From Bog-375 sp049587755 (GTDB taxonomy: Bacteria > Acidobacteriota > Terriglobia > Bryobacterales > Bryobacteraceae), in contig JBAVEN010000077.1 of the NCBI GenBank assembly GCA_049587755.1, positions 1 to 64,000 of the forward strand: a DNA stretch of 64,000 bases, written 5' to 3'. Made by a program: the position numbers and the translations under genes. The notes beneath the pieces were generated by a model, which saw only the letters and a program-made list of their open reading frames with translations, was not told the DNA's origin and did not search any database. Each line of letters begins with the position of its first letter. Position 1 is the stretch's first letter. Shown here piece after piece: positions 1 through 8,221 of the stretch.

Positions 1-26
1 AAATGAAACCGAGCAAGGACGCACAA

Positions 27-80
27 AAGTGTCCATGATGTCGCCGGTCTAAAGTGTCAACCATGTCCCCGGCCGGACAA
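27..80. mobile_element. possible IS terminal repeats at the window edge
   Basis: Two imperfect direct repeats of about 24 bp lie side by side. Each begins AAAGTGTC, continues with a C/AACCATG- or CATGATG-type core, and ends GTC(G/C)CCGG. Clustered short repeats of this kind are known at the ends of IS21-like and related insertion sequences. The body of the element would lie left of the window and cannot be seen. A perfect 17-base palindrome (CAACTTCG-C-CGAAGTTG, 119-135) follows, between this edge and the 3' end of the next gene. No transposase is visible, so the identification is tentative. Confidence 0.35.
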
Positions 81-168
81 CAAGGCCTGTTTTTTCTTGG
101 TTCTCCGTTGTGGAAGTGCAACTTCGCCGAAGTTGACTTCGGAATCCGGGTTCAACCGTCTCCCCGAC

Positions 169-1933
169 TTACTTTTGGAACTCGATCCCACGCACGACGC
201 CGTCGCTCCCACTCTTTCCAGCGGCATACTCCACGGTGACCGTTGCCGGGGTTTGCTCGCCGCAGGTGAACTCCGCGGGACCGTGCAGGATGCGCACGCG
301 GCTGGGGTCGGGAATCGTCAGTCGCAGGAGACCGCTCGTCAACCGCACCGTGATTTGAATGCCGCTTGCGGCGCAGTCCACTTGCTGCAATGTTCCGCTG
401 ACGCGGTGAATGTCGTCGCCGGGTTCGATAAACGGGTTCCAGTCGGCGGCGTCGTTGGGCACGCGCCTGGTCACCATCTCCGCCCCGCCGCTCGAGTCGC
501 TGCGAAGCTGCACGTCGAGGTGGGTTTGCGCCATGTACTGAATCCTGGCGGCGCGCTCGCGTTCCTCCTCCGTGGTGGCAAGCGCCAGCGCTTTAGCCGC
601 CGCCTGCCGGGCCTCGCCGTTGCGGCCGAGGCCGAGTTCGTCGTCGGCCGTCACGCACCAATACGCCTGCGCCCGGTTCGGCGCGATGATTTTCATGGCG
701 CGCAATTGCGCGAGCGATGCCGCGTTGTGGCCCTCGTTCTCTTCCAGCAGCGCCAGCCGCCACCGCGCGTCGTCGAGGTCCGGCCGCAATTGAAGGGCGC
801 GCTCCAGCGCCGCGCGCAGCTCGGCGCTCGAGACGCCGGCTTCGTCAAGCAGCGCGGCATAGCGGTAGCAGATATCGGCATCGGCGAGACCGAGCGCTAG
901 GGCGCGCTTCCACCAGCGGCGCGCGGTCTCCTGGTTTCCGCGCGCCATCGCAACCACGCCCAACCCGGCAAACGCCTCCGGCCGTTCCGGGGCCTCGCGC
1001 GCGAGCTGGCCAAAGAGCGTCTCGGCGCGGCCGAGCTGCCGCGAGGTGACCATCAGGTCCGCCAGCACCAGTTGCATGGCGAAGGCGGTCAGCGGCCGGG
1101 CTTCGATGGCAGCCTCCACGACCGGCGCGGCCGGGGCCGGGAGCGGGTTGCGGGGACGTTCCCCGATCCAGGCGTGCACGTCGCTCGCGATCGCGTCCAG
1201 CGGCTTGCCGTAGACCCTTTCGAGCGTCTGCCCGCTGGCCGTGCCGGCGCCAACCTCCGCCAGCAGGCCGGCGAATCGCGGCGAGTAGACGGGCGCGCGG
1301 ACCAGCATTTCGGTTAGCGCCCAGCTTTGCGCGTAAAACATTTCCGCGCTGTCGCGATTGTCGAGGAGGGGTGAATCCGCCGCCAGCGAGACGATCTCGG
1401 ATAGCGGCAGCCAAGGGCGCCGCCGCAAACAACTGCAGGCGCGCCGCCGCGTCGCCCCGGTCGTCGCCGGACGGCCCGGCAGCCGCCGCGGAAAACACTT
1501 CGGCGAATCCTTCGTTCAACCAGACCGGGGGATTGAGGCCAATCCGGTGAATCCATGCGTGCGCGTATTCGTGGGCCAAGGCGCCCAGGCGTGCCGCATC
1601 CAGCCCTGGCACAACAATGTAGTCGCGGCTTTCGGATCCGGCGTAGTATCCATCCGACACCGGCTTCGGGCGATACGCCGCATATTCGTCCTCGGAGCGG
1701 AAGCCGATCACCCGCACTCGGCGGGCCACTACGGGGCTCCAGCCCACCCGCCGTTCCGCCAGGCCGCGCAGCCACTCCAGCCTTCCCAAGGCGTCGCGGG
1801 CCGCCATCTCCGATTGGGAGTAGACCTCGAAGCGGCTGTTCTGAACCACCACCCACGGCGATGACTCCGCGGAAGGCGCGTTCGCACACAGGCAGGCAAT
1901 CGCCAAAAGACGGAACGTCACCCTCCCTGGCAC
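169..1933 (-). pseudogene. secreted gluzincin-type metallopeptidase with TPR tail, broken by one frameshift
   Basis: Two overlapping reading frames on the minus strand make one protein. The first (GTG start at 1933) has a signal peptide and a peptidase domain with the zinc motif HEYAH, followed by NEGFAEVF, the glutamate-containing second motif of gluzincins (DUF1570-like). That frame loses sense after about 1430. The protein continues in the next frame (PWLPLSEIV onward, to 169) with a helical peptidase remainder, several TPR-like repeats and a C-terminal beta domain. The switch needs one base skipped in a GC-rich stretch (TTTGCGGCGGCGCCC) around 1405-1430. Either the gene is a recent pseudogene or the assembly has an indel here. 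The expected role is an exported peptidase or scaffold; substrate unknown. The next gene is divergent. Confidence 0.75.
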
Positions 1934-2052
1934 CTCGTCTCAATCATATCGCCGCTTTTTCGAGGCGATGCCGCGACGCGCCGAAGCAGTCCATGTCTCA
2001 GGTCCGCAGATGCGCAAGGGCAGCGCCCGTTCTGCTACGATTTGATCCAGCC

Positions 2053-2439
2053 ATGCTCCGCCGCTCGCACAGGCCCATCACCGCTCGCGAAGCCGCCCGC
2101 CGCTTGCTGCGCGCGCCTAAGGATGCGCGCCGCGACGCCGCTTTCCGCAAAGCGATCCGCCAGATCCCGCGCGGCAAGGTGGCCACTTACGGACAAGTTG
2201 CGGCCGCCGCCGGCTACCCGCTCTATCACCGGCAGGTGGCGCAGTTGTTGCGCAGCGCCCCGCCGGGATCTCTCCCCTGGCAGCGCGTGCTGGGCTCCGG
2301 CGGCGCCATCAAGCTCCATGGCGAAGCCGCCCTGGAGCAGCGTATTCACCTGGAAATGGAAGGCGTGCGCTTTCGCGGCAAGCGCGTGGACATGGTCGCG
2401 CACCAGCACCGCTTCCGCCCTTGGGAAATGGAGGAATAG
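2053..2439 (+). CDS. alkyltransferase-like (ATL) DNA-binding protein, MGMT family
   Basis: This 128-residue protein has the DNA-binding fold of O6-alkylguanine-DNA alkyltransferases: IPRGKVATYGQVA (helix-turn-helix entry), then the region that normally carries PCHRV. Here that reads LPWQRVLGSGG, so the acceptor cysteine is replaced by tryptophan, the hallmark of ATL proteins. ATLs bind O6-alkylguanine lesions and hand them to nucleotide excision repair instead of reversing them. The frame is open further upstream, but the ATG at 2053 gives the normal ATL size with a short basic N-terminal extension. It lies downstream of and divergent from the broken peptidase, and no operon partner is visible. 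Confidence 0.85.
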   Translation: MLRRSHRPITAREAARRLLRAPKDARRDAAFRKAIRQIPRGKVATYGQVAAAAGYPLYHRQVAQLLRSAPPGSLPWQRVLGSGGAIKLHGEAALEQRIHLEMEGVRFRGKRVDMVAHQHRFRPWEMEE

Positions 2440-2473
2440 ATGGCCGCGCGCACAGGGCACCTGATGCGGATGA

Positions 2474-2665
2474 TTATGCGGAATCGCGGTTGCGCACGTC
2501 CACCTCGGCTGGCTCCGGCGATGAGGCCCGGCTGAGCCCTGCCTGCCCCTTCGGCGGACGGCCGCGCCGGGGCCTCTCAAGCTGAAATTGCTCCAGGCTG
2601 GCGATGGCGGCATCCAGGTCCGCCAATTCCTGCCGCAGTTGAGAAAGCACTTTCGCCAGATCCAT
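2474..2665 (-). CDS. small coiled-coil protein with AT-hook-like RGRPPK motif
   Basis: A 63-residue protein starting MDLAKVLSQL. Its first 30 residues are a heptad-like helix rich in L, E, A and Q (probable coiled coil). These are followed by RPRRGRPPKG, a match to the AT-hook core RGRP, and a polar tail. The ATG at 2665 was preferred over an upstream start because the helix begins there. I recall similar small 'helix + RGRPPK' proteins being common in Acidobacteria, with no known function. DNA binding is an inference from the motif only. It ends close to the convergent ATL gene. Confidence 0.55.
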   Translation of the reverse strand: MDLAKVLSQLRQELADLDAAIASLEQFQLERPRRGRPPKGQAGLSRASSPEPAEVDVRNRDSA

Positions 2666-2767
2666 GCGCGCTCTACTGAAGATAACACCACAACGCCCCC
2701 TGCGGCTGGGGTCAGCATCACTTCGGCTCGCCGCTCTCATGGCCGGCGATCCGCACAATGGTCGATG

Positions 2768-2910
2768 TTATCCCGCGATACGAATCGATTGCGCGACGTC
2801 GCCGGCGCGCTCAGGTATGAATCGAACCGACACGGTCTTGTTGGCGTCGGCCTGCAGATCGCCGCGCCGAGCGTAATTTTTCAGACGAATGCCGGGCGGC
2901 GAGATTCAGT
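2768..2910 (-). pseudogene. possible relic of a cupredoxin-like C-terminal region
   Basis: The gap downstream of the M16 peptidase contains about 45 in-frame codons on the minus strand. They include GIRLKNYARRGDLQAD, then KTVSVRFIPERAGD, and end at a stop at 2768-2770. The KTVSVRF-P-RAG pattern resembles the beta-strand region of secreted cupredoxin-like domains. There is no start codon, and a stop lies immediately upstream in the same frame, so this would be a decayed fragment. The rest of the 2666-2910 gap shows nothing recognisable. Confidence 0.25.
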
Positions 2911-5583
2911 TCACTTGGGGGCCGGTCCCCGAACAACCTGAACCAAGTCCTCGGGACGAATCCACTTTTCAAAGGCCGCCCGGACCTGCTCCGCCGAGAG
3001 CGCGTAGTAGCGTTGCGCGGCGCGGATGGGTTCATCGAGCGGCAGGCCCATCAGAGCACGGGCCACAAAGCCGCTGGCCACATCATCCTCGCTCGATTCG
3101 CTCATGCTGATTTGGCGCAACAGCAGGGCCTTGGCTTGCTGGAGTTCGGCCGCCGTCACATCCGTGGTGCGCATGGCGGCGAGGTCCCGCTCCACCAGCA
3201 GCCGCGCCTTCGAGACGTTCTCCGCATCGCAACCGTAGGTGACCGAATACGCCGCCCGGGTTTCGGTGGCGCGCAGAGCATTGTCCACGTTGTAAACGTA
3301 CCCCGTCTTCTGGCGGAGATCCCGATACAGGCGGGTTGCGTAAAAGCCGCCGCCCAGCACGTTGTTGCCAAGCTGCAAGGCATAGTAGTCGGGATCGAAG
3401 CGATTCATCGCCACCTCCTGGGCGAGCTCCACCGAATCCTGCACCTGGGTCGGATCCGGCACGTTCACGGCAGCCGGCTGGTTCGGAGGCACCGCGGGAA
3501 GAGTCACGGTGGGCTTGGCTCCCGCGTTCTTCCACGCGCCAAACCATTTTTCGAACACCGGCCGGGCTTCCTCGGGCGTGATATCGCCGATCACCGCGAT
3601 GGTGGTCATATCGGGGCGAAGCACTTTCCCGTAATAGGATTTGATGTCGGCCAGCGTCACCGACGAGACCGACTGAGGCGTCGCTTCCCGCAGGGCCGGG
3701 TCGTTCTTCGGCAGCAGCGCAGACTCCAAAGCGCGGTGCGCGCGGTACTGCGGGCTGGCAAGCGTACCGGCGACGATTTGCGCCACCTGGCCACGCACAA
3801 TCTGGAACGCATTCGGCGGCAGCGCGGGGTGGAGTTCGTTGTCCGCCAGCAATTCCACGCCTTTCGCGAAGTCCTGCTTCAGCACCTTCAAACTGAAGTT
3901 CGCGCCGCCGCTTTCGGTGGCGGCGATATCGTCCAGAGCCTTCTGGAAGGCGAGCCGGTCGCGGGTCTCGGTCCCGTAGGTGAACAACTCCGCGAGCACG
4001 TCATCGTCGCCATCCTGGCCGGGTGGAGTCTGCAGATCCGGCTCGTGTTTGACGGAGCCGATCACGGTGACCGTCGGGCTGGCCTTTTCCGTTTTCACGA
4101 TCAGGCGCAAGCCGTTCGAAAGAGTCACATCGGCGGGACGCGTGGGCGCTTCCGGCACTTTCAGCCTGGTCACGGAGGCTTCCGCCCAAGCGGGCAAGGC
4201 AACGCGCTTGGTGGGCGCCGCCGTGGTCACCTCGGCGCCGCCGAAACCTTTGCCGGCGACCGGCGCACCGGAGGCCGACGGTTTCAGAGTGGCTACCACC
4301 GCGGTCTCGACGGACAGGTAGGTCTTCGCCACCCGGTTGACATCGGCCAGTGTCACCTTCCTCATCGCTTCGACCAGGTCATCGGGCGACTGGCGGCCTT
4401 CGTCGGCGAGCGCCTGCGACCAAACTGCGGCGAGATCCGAGATGGAGTTCCGTTGAAACTCGGCGTCGGCGATTTCACCCTTCTTGGCCGCGTCCACCAA
4501 CTCCGCGGGCACACCCTTCGCCGCGTAGCCCGCCAGGATGGACTTCATTTCCGCGGTAATGGGCGCCGGGTCGGCCGCCGCCGGTACTGCGGCAGCCGCA
4601 AAACCGACGCTGGCTTTCGGATACGTTTCGGCCACGCCGAATTCCGTTCCCAGGGCCTTGCCGAGGGGCACCAGGCCATAAAGATCGGCGCGCTGGCTGC
4701 CGATGACATCGCTCAGAATCCGCACCGCGGCAAAGTCGGGGCTGGAGGTTCCGGGCATGCGGAAAGCCACAAACACCAGCTCGTAGGGCAGATTGCTATC
4801 GAGCGTGAAGCTGTCCGCCTTGACCGGCGGCAAGTGGATCTCCGGCCGCGCCGGAAGCGGTTTTCGCTTGATGGGCCCGTACAATTGTCTGACCTTCGCC
4901 AGGGCCGACGCGGGGTCCACGTCGCCCGAAATCACCAGAATTGCGTTGTTCGGCGCATACCAATCGTCATAAAACTTCTTGAGCATGGCGGCGGTGGTCG
5001 CATCGAACGAAGGCCTCGTGCCCAGCGCATCGTGCGCGTATGGCGTGCCGGAGAAGAGGTCTTCGTTGAGGCGGGTAACGAATTTGTAGGTGGGATTCGA
5101 CAGGTCGCGCGAAACCTCCTGCTCGATGGCTCCGCGCTCTTCCGCCCATTGCTCCTGGGAGTCCTCGACGTCCTGCATGCAGGCCGAATCCAGCCGCAGC
5201 GCGACTTCCAGATCCTGCGCCGGCACGGTGACGAAATACTGGGTGATGGTTTGCTGCGTATCCGCGTTCTGGCGGCCGCCCAGTTCCGCGTAGATCGCGG
5301 CGATCTGATCCGCGCTCAGTCCCTCGCACCCGCGAAAAGCCATGTGCTCCTGCGCATGCGCCATCCCCGGAAAACCCGCGGGCGTTTCGTCGGCGCCCGC
5401 CAGGTAGTTATCCTCCACCGTGACCACCGGCGCCAGCGGATCCCGCACAATCACCACGCGCAGACCGTTCTCCAGTGTCGCCCGCACGGCGGAATCGCGC
5501 GTCTGCTTCCCGGCCGGGGCCGCACCCGCGATCATCGCCAGAAGAATCATCAAAAGAATTCGGCGTAGACCTCGAAAGCCCAT
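2911..5583 (-). CDS. M16 family zinc metallopeptidase, two fused halves
   Basis: This roughly 890-residue protein contains two tandem insulinase/pitrilysin-like halves. The first half carries the inverted zinc motif HAQEH (HxxEH, residues about 76-80) and a downstream EERGAIEQE segment supplying the third metal ligand. The second half (GLRLIVKTEKASPTVTV onward) lacks the motif and would form the other wall of the chamber. Family members degrade peptides or remove targeting sequences. The ATG at 5583 is chosen because it opens directly on a basic n-region, a hydrophobic core (ILLMILLAMIAGAA) and a signal-peptidase site near APA-GK, so export is expected. Longer starts at 5631, 5640 or a TTG at 5679 are possible. 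It appears monocistronic. Confidence 0.9.
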   Translation of the reverse strand: MGFRGLRRILLMILLAMIAGAAPAGKQTRDSAVRATLENGLRVVIVRDPLAPVVTVEDNYLAGADETPAGFPGMAHAQEHMAFRGCEGLSADQIAAIYAELGGRQNADTQQTITQYFVTVPAQDLEVALRLDSACMQDVEDSQEQWAEERGAIEQEVSRDLSNPTYKFVTRLNEDLFSGTPYAHDALGTRPSFDATTAAMLKKFYDDWYAPNNAILVISGDVDPASALAKVRQLYGPIKRKPLPARPEIHLPPVKADSFTLDSNLPYELVFVAFRMPGTSSPDFAAVRILSDVIGSQRADLYGLVPLGKALGTEFGVAETYPKASVGFAAAAVPAAADPAPITAEMKSILAGYAAKGVPAELVDAAKKGEIADAEFQRNSISDLAAVWSQALADEGRQSPDDLVEAMRKVTLADVNRVAKTYLSVETAVVATLKPSASGAPVAGKGFGGAEVTTAAPTKRVALPAWAEASVTRLKVPEAPTRPADVTLSNGLRLIVKTEKASPTVTVIGSVKHEPDLQTPPGQDGDDDVLAELFTYGTETRDRLAFQKALDDIAATESGGANFSLKVLKQDFAKGVELLADNELHPALPPNAFQIVRGQVAQIVAGTLASPQYRAHRALESALLPKNDPALREATPQSVSSVTLADIKSYYGKVLRPDMTTIAVIGDITPEEARPVFEKWFGAWKNAGAKPTVTLPAVPPNQPAAVNVPDPTQVQDSVELAQEVAMNRFDPDYYALQLGNNVLGGGFYATRLYRDLRQKTGYVYNVDNALRATETRAAYSVTYGCDAENVSKARLLVERDLAAMRTTDVTAAELQQAKALLLRQISMSESSEDDVASGFVARALMGLPLDEPIRAAQRYYALSAEQVRAAFEKWIRPEDLVQVVRGPAPK

Positions 5584-5973
5584 CGTGCGATGGAAAGAAC
5601 GGTAATGCGATTTCGGCGATGCGATATTCATAGTCACCATTATCTGCCGCCGAGCCGCAGGAAAAACCTGGTGCTGCAAGTCTGACGCTGAAAAGGGTGA
5701 TGGCGTAATTGGTTACTGCCCCGAGTCTTAGCCGCGCCCTGAGTCACCCCGCCCAGTCCGGCAGTTGCCTTGGGTTGTGGGAAAGGCGCAGGTCATGTTC
5801 CTCTGGTCAGTGACAGGGTCGGTGCGGAGGCTCAGTCAATCCAGTTCAGGCTGACCACGATTTTGACCACGATTTTCACCGTAGGCCATGTTCATCAGCG
5901 CGCCAGTGGAGCAACGGTCGCCTGCTGGCCTGGGTTTTTCTGCTCTTCAGGTTTTTCAGGGACTTTGGCCTGG
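5584..5973. other. intergenic stretch without a supported gene
   Basis: About 390 bases lie between the M16 peptidase start and the RDD-protein stop. The only structure seen is a perfect tandem duplication of the 12-mer GACCACGATTTT at 5853-5876. A plus-strand frame at 5770-6153 has no recognisable protein character and overlaps the RDD gene. No RNA gene was recognised. Confidence 0.5.
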
Positions 5974-6765
5974 TCAATGCCGATCTCTCGGACGGATTCC
6001 AGGCAGCCGCCCTGTCCACCCAAGAACGATGGAGAATCCTCCCAGGACGAGCCAACCGCCGCCAAGAATCGAAAGGGCCAAGCTCTCAGATGCCGAGCAA
6101 ACGTCTCGGTTGATACACGCGGAGCTCACAAGAGTGCCGGCAACAATCGCTAAAAATACAAGAAGTAGGACATTGTAGATCAGCGTGACGACAATTCGCC
6201 GGACGCGGCTGGCTGGTCGACCAGTCGGTCCTTGTGCCGGTTTGAAATGATCGACTTCGGCGGCGATCAGCGGATCGCGGATTATAACCCGCGCTCCGGC
6301 TAATAAATCGTGGAGACCCTGGGCTCTGCTGGTTACAAACATGAAGACAAACACGGGAATGCCGAAGATTTCCTTTACGACGGATCGGACTGCAGCTCTC
6401 CAGAAGGGAAGATTGTCATTACTCCGCGCACATACGATCCGGATGTTGCTCTTTTGATGACCAAAGGTCCCGCCGTAGCGAGCAACCATGAAGGGCTCGT
6501 AACCAAGAATCGCCGCAAGGATGACAACAAACACCGCGATCCGGCCCCCAACACTGTTTTCGAGAAGAATACCTGCCACGAGGCCCCCAATGACAAACAG
6601 CCCTAGACAATAGCCGAGATCGATGCGGAGGGCGCGGAACCGCAGTCCGAGTGCAGCATAGTGAACAGGCTCTGCGCTTTTGGGCGTAATTGGGGACGGA
6701 ACTGCGTGACTTGTCTCGACGGCTTTTACTCCTTGGTGTCTTCCTTCAAGGTAACGCAAACTCAT
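5974..6765 (-). CDS. RDD-family integral membrane protein
   Basis: A protein of about 263 residues with an N-terminal RDD domain: LRFRALRID (R and D of the signature), two hydrophobic segments, then GLHDLLAGARVI, the typical closing motif. A second hydrophobic pair follows (VVTLIYNVLLLVFLAIVAGTL and ILGGGWLVLGGFSIVL). RDD proteins are predicted transporters, and a few have Na+/H+ antiport activity; the substrate here is unknown. The apparent ATG at 6765 lies inside a dispersed repeat copy (6699-6775), so the repeat supplies the first ~20 codons. The ancestral start may be lost or be a non-ATG codon nearer LRFRALRID. Confidence 0.75.
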   Translation of the reverse strand: MSLRYLEGRHQGVKAVETSHAVPSPITPKSAEPVHYAALGLRFRALRIDLGYCLGLFVIGGLVAGILLENSVGGRIAVFVVILAAILGYEPFMVARYGGTFGHQKSNIRIVCARSNDNLPFWRAAVRSVVKEIFGIPVFVFMFVTSRAQGLHDLLAGARVIIRDPLIAAEVDHFKPAQGPTGRPASRVRRIVVTLIYNVLLLVFLAIVAGTLVSSACINRDVCSASESLALSILGGGWLVLGGFSIVLGWTGRLPGIRPRDRH

Positions 6766-6775
6766 CCGCCAGTTC
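6699..6775. repeat. dispersed short element, copy A (MITE-like)
   Basis: This 77-bp segment begins GAACTGCGTGAC and ends CCGCCAGTTC. A related segment at 7921-8000 matches it over most of its length, including CTCGA-GGC-TTT, CTTCAA-GTA-CGCAAA and ATCCGCCAGTTC. The ends form a short inverted repeat (TGAACTG...CAGTTCA). The two copies lie in the same orientation on either side of the sulfotransferase gene. This copy also overlaps the 5' end of the RDD gene. Confidence 0.6.
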
Positions 6776-6885
6776 GCGCATGTGACTGCCGGCATCCATT
6801 CCCTTTTTGAGGCCGCCTACCCAGCGGCGCCCCCTTCCTAAAATGGTTTGCCTGTTATTCCACAGCTTCCTCCCATTTTCCCAGG

Positions 6886-7875
6886 CTACCGGGATCTCCC
6901 CGGTTTCCCGATTCTCCGGCGCACCATCGCCCATCCGAACGAAAGCACGGCGCGGCGCTGAGACGGTCTGCGCAGCCTCCACAAACTCCGCGCCAGAAAG
7001 CGCATCTGGTGGTCCGCTTCCCGCAGCAGCTTTTCGCCGCGCGAGAGCGGTCTGGCAAGCCCCTCCACGGGATATCCCAATTCGCTCAGCAGGCCGCCGG
7101 CGACGCTTTCAAACAGCGTCCTCTCCCGGAGGCTCATGCCGGATCTCCACGCGCCGGCGTTGTCGCTTACGATGCTGTCTGCGAAAGCCGGGTCGCTCAG
7201 CTCGCGGGCAGTGCGCCGGAGTTCGAGCGTGATCCGATTGGGAAAGAGGACCACCGCAGCGTAAGGCTCGCCGAGAAACTCACACACGCTTCGCATCGTA
7301 GCCTCAGGCTCGGCCAGCAGAGTTTCATACCGCAGTTCGAAGTAAGTGCCGGAGGGCAGGAGGGCGCCATCCTGGCGACCCTGCTTCACCATTTCCTTCC
7401 ACAGGCGCGCGGCCACATACAGATTGCCCGGCTCGAGGCGCGTTCGGAGCCAGGATAGCGCCACGTCGCGGCCGTCCCGAACGATGTGAATCACCTGTGC
7501 TTCCGGAAAGAGCCGCAGCAACAACGGAATGTTGCGCACGTAATGCGGCGTCTTATCGCCCCAGCGCGGTTTGCCCTCTTTCGCTGCCCATATTTCGAAC
7601 AGGCGCCGCGTTACTTCGCTGAAGGATCGGCACCCGGCAAAATCCCGCTCGTGCACGGTGATCCCCCATCGCAGGGCCAGGCGGGGAGTCTTCAGAATGC
7701 GACCCGCAAGCTGCCATGCCTGCTCGTCGGAGGAGGGGTCGCCGAAAGCTCGATACAACCGCGGAATGAAACGCGACTCCGGGGGAAAGGTGAGGTTTGG
7801 ATGCGAACGCAACAAATCCCGCAGCAGCGTTGTGCCGCTGCGTGGGCAGCCCACAAGGAAGATCGGTCGCATCAT
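6886..7875 (-). CDS. PAPS-dependent sulfotransferase family protein
   Basis: This 329-residue protein starts MMRPIFLVGCPRSGTTLL, a clear 5'-phosphosulfate-binding loop (PRSGTT) of the sulfotransferase superfamily. The 3'-phosphate-binding motif follows as IHIVRDGRDVALSW, and later FELRYETLLAEPE and FLGEPY match the family's usual ordering. Such enzymes transfer sulfate from PAPS to hydroxyl or amine groups of sugars, lipids or peptides; the acceptor cannot be read from sequence. The double ATG at 7872-7875 places the nucleotide loop at the usual distance from the N-terminus, and a TTG at 7893 is the alternative. It stands alone between two copies of a dispersed element, which suggests it may have moved as a unit. 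Confidence 0.85.
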   Translation of the reverse strand: MMRPIFLVGCPRSGTTLLRDLLRSHPNLTFPPESRFIPRLYRAFGDPSSDEQAWQLAGRILKTPRLALRWGITVHERDFAGCRSFSEVTRRLFEIWAAKEGKPRWGDKTPHYVRNIPLLLRLFPEAQVIHIVRDGRDVALSWLRTRLEPGNLYVAARLWKEMVKQGRQDGALLPSGTYFELRYETLLAEPEATMRSVCEFLGEPYAAVVLFPNRITLELRRTARELSDPAFADSIVSDNAGAWRSGMSLRERTLFESVAGGLLSELGYPVEGLARPLSRGEKLLREADHQMRFLARSLWRLRRPSQRRAVLSFGWAMVRRRIGKPGRSR

Positions 7876-7920
7876 GAGCTGACCCGAGGGCAACGCATCT
7901 TTCAGGGGTTAACTGGGGTC

Positions 7921-8000
7921 TGAACTGCGTGATTTTTCTCGATGGCCTTTGCTCCCCCGTACCCCCCCTTCAAAGTAGCGCAAAGTGATCCGCCAGTTCA
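7921..8000. repeat. dispersed short element, copy B (MITE-like)
   Basis: An 80-bp segment running from TGAACTGCGTGATTTTTC to CCGCCAGTTCA, related to copy A at 6699-6775. The terminal TGAACTG and CAGTTCA are inverted. The internal C-rich run (CTCCCCCGTACCCCCCC) is the main difference from copy A. It lies upstream of the sulfotransferase start and ends about 86 bp before the symporter operon. Confidence 0.6.
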
Positions 8001-8086
8001 CCCGATCCTGCTGGCGGCGTTTCTTCTTTCTCTGGGTGGCCGCGGGTCCAACGGCGCCGCATTTCTCTCGTGCTACACTGCCTCTC

Positions 8087-8221
8087 ATGCCGGAGCTTCG
8101 CGAGGTGCCGGATTCGCCGCCGCCGTTTCTCGGTAGCTGGCGGCGCGTCTACGCCGCCGTGCTCGTCTACCTGGCGGGCATCATTCTGGCAGCCTACTGC
8201 TTCGCGCGTGCCTACCGATGA
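8087..8221 (+). CDS. 44-residue single-pass membrane peptide coupled to the symporter
   Basis: The ORF MPELREVPDSPPPF...FARAYR has a polar, proline-containing N-terminus and one transmembrane segment (VYAAVLVYLAGIILAAYCFA), then ends in R-A-Y-R. Its TGA overlaps the ATG of the following symporter in an ATGA arrangement (8218-8221), so the two are translationally coupled. Several SSS-family symporters in other bacteria are preceded by small membrane proteins (for example the DUF485 and DUF3311/YhdT types). A role as an assembly or stability subunit is inferred from that pattern. It is too short for confident family assignment. Confidence 0.65.
   Translation: MPELREVPDSPPPFLGSWRRVYAAVLVYLAGIILAAYCFARAYR

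Noticed and set aside
3013..5568. Long plus-strand frame (851 codons) opposite the M16 peptidase
   Set aside because: It is the antisense of a clear M16 gene, is very rich in R, H, G and V, has no domain, and reflects high GC codon bias.
5770..6153. Plus-strand frame of 127 codons in the 5.8 kb gap
   Set aside because: No motif, overlaps the RDD gene, and cysteine/proline-heavy shadow composition.
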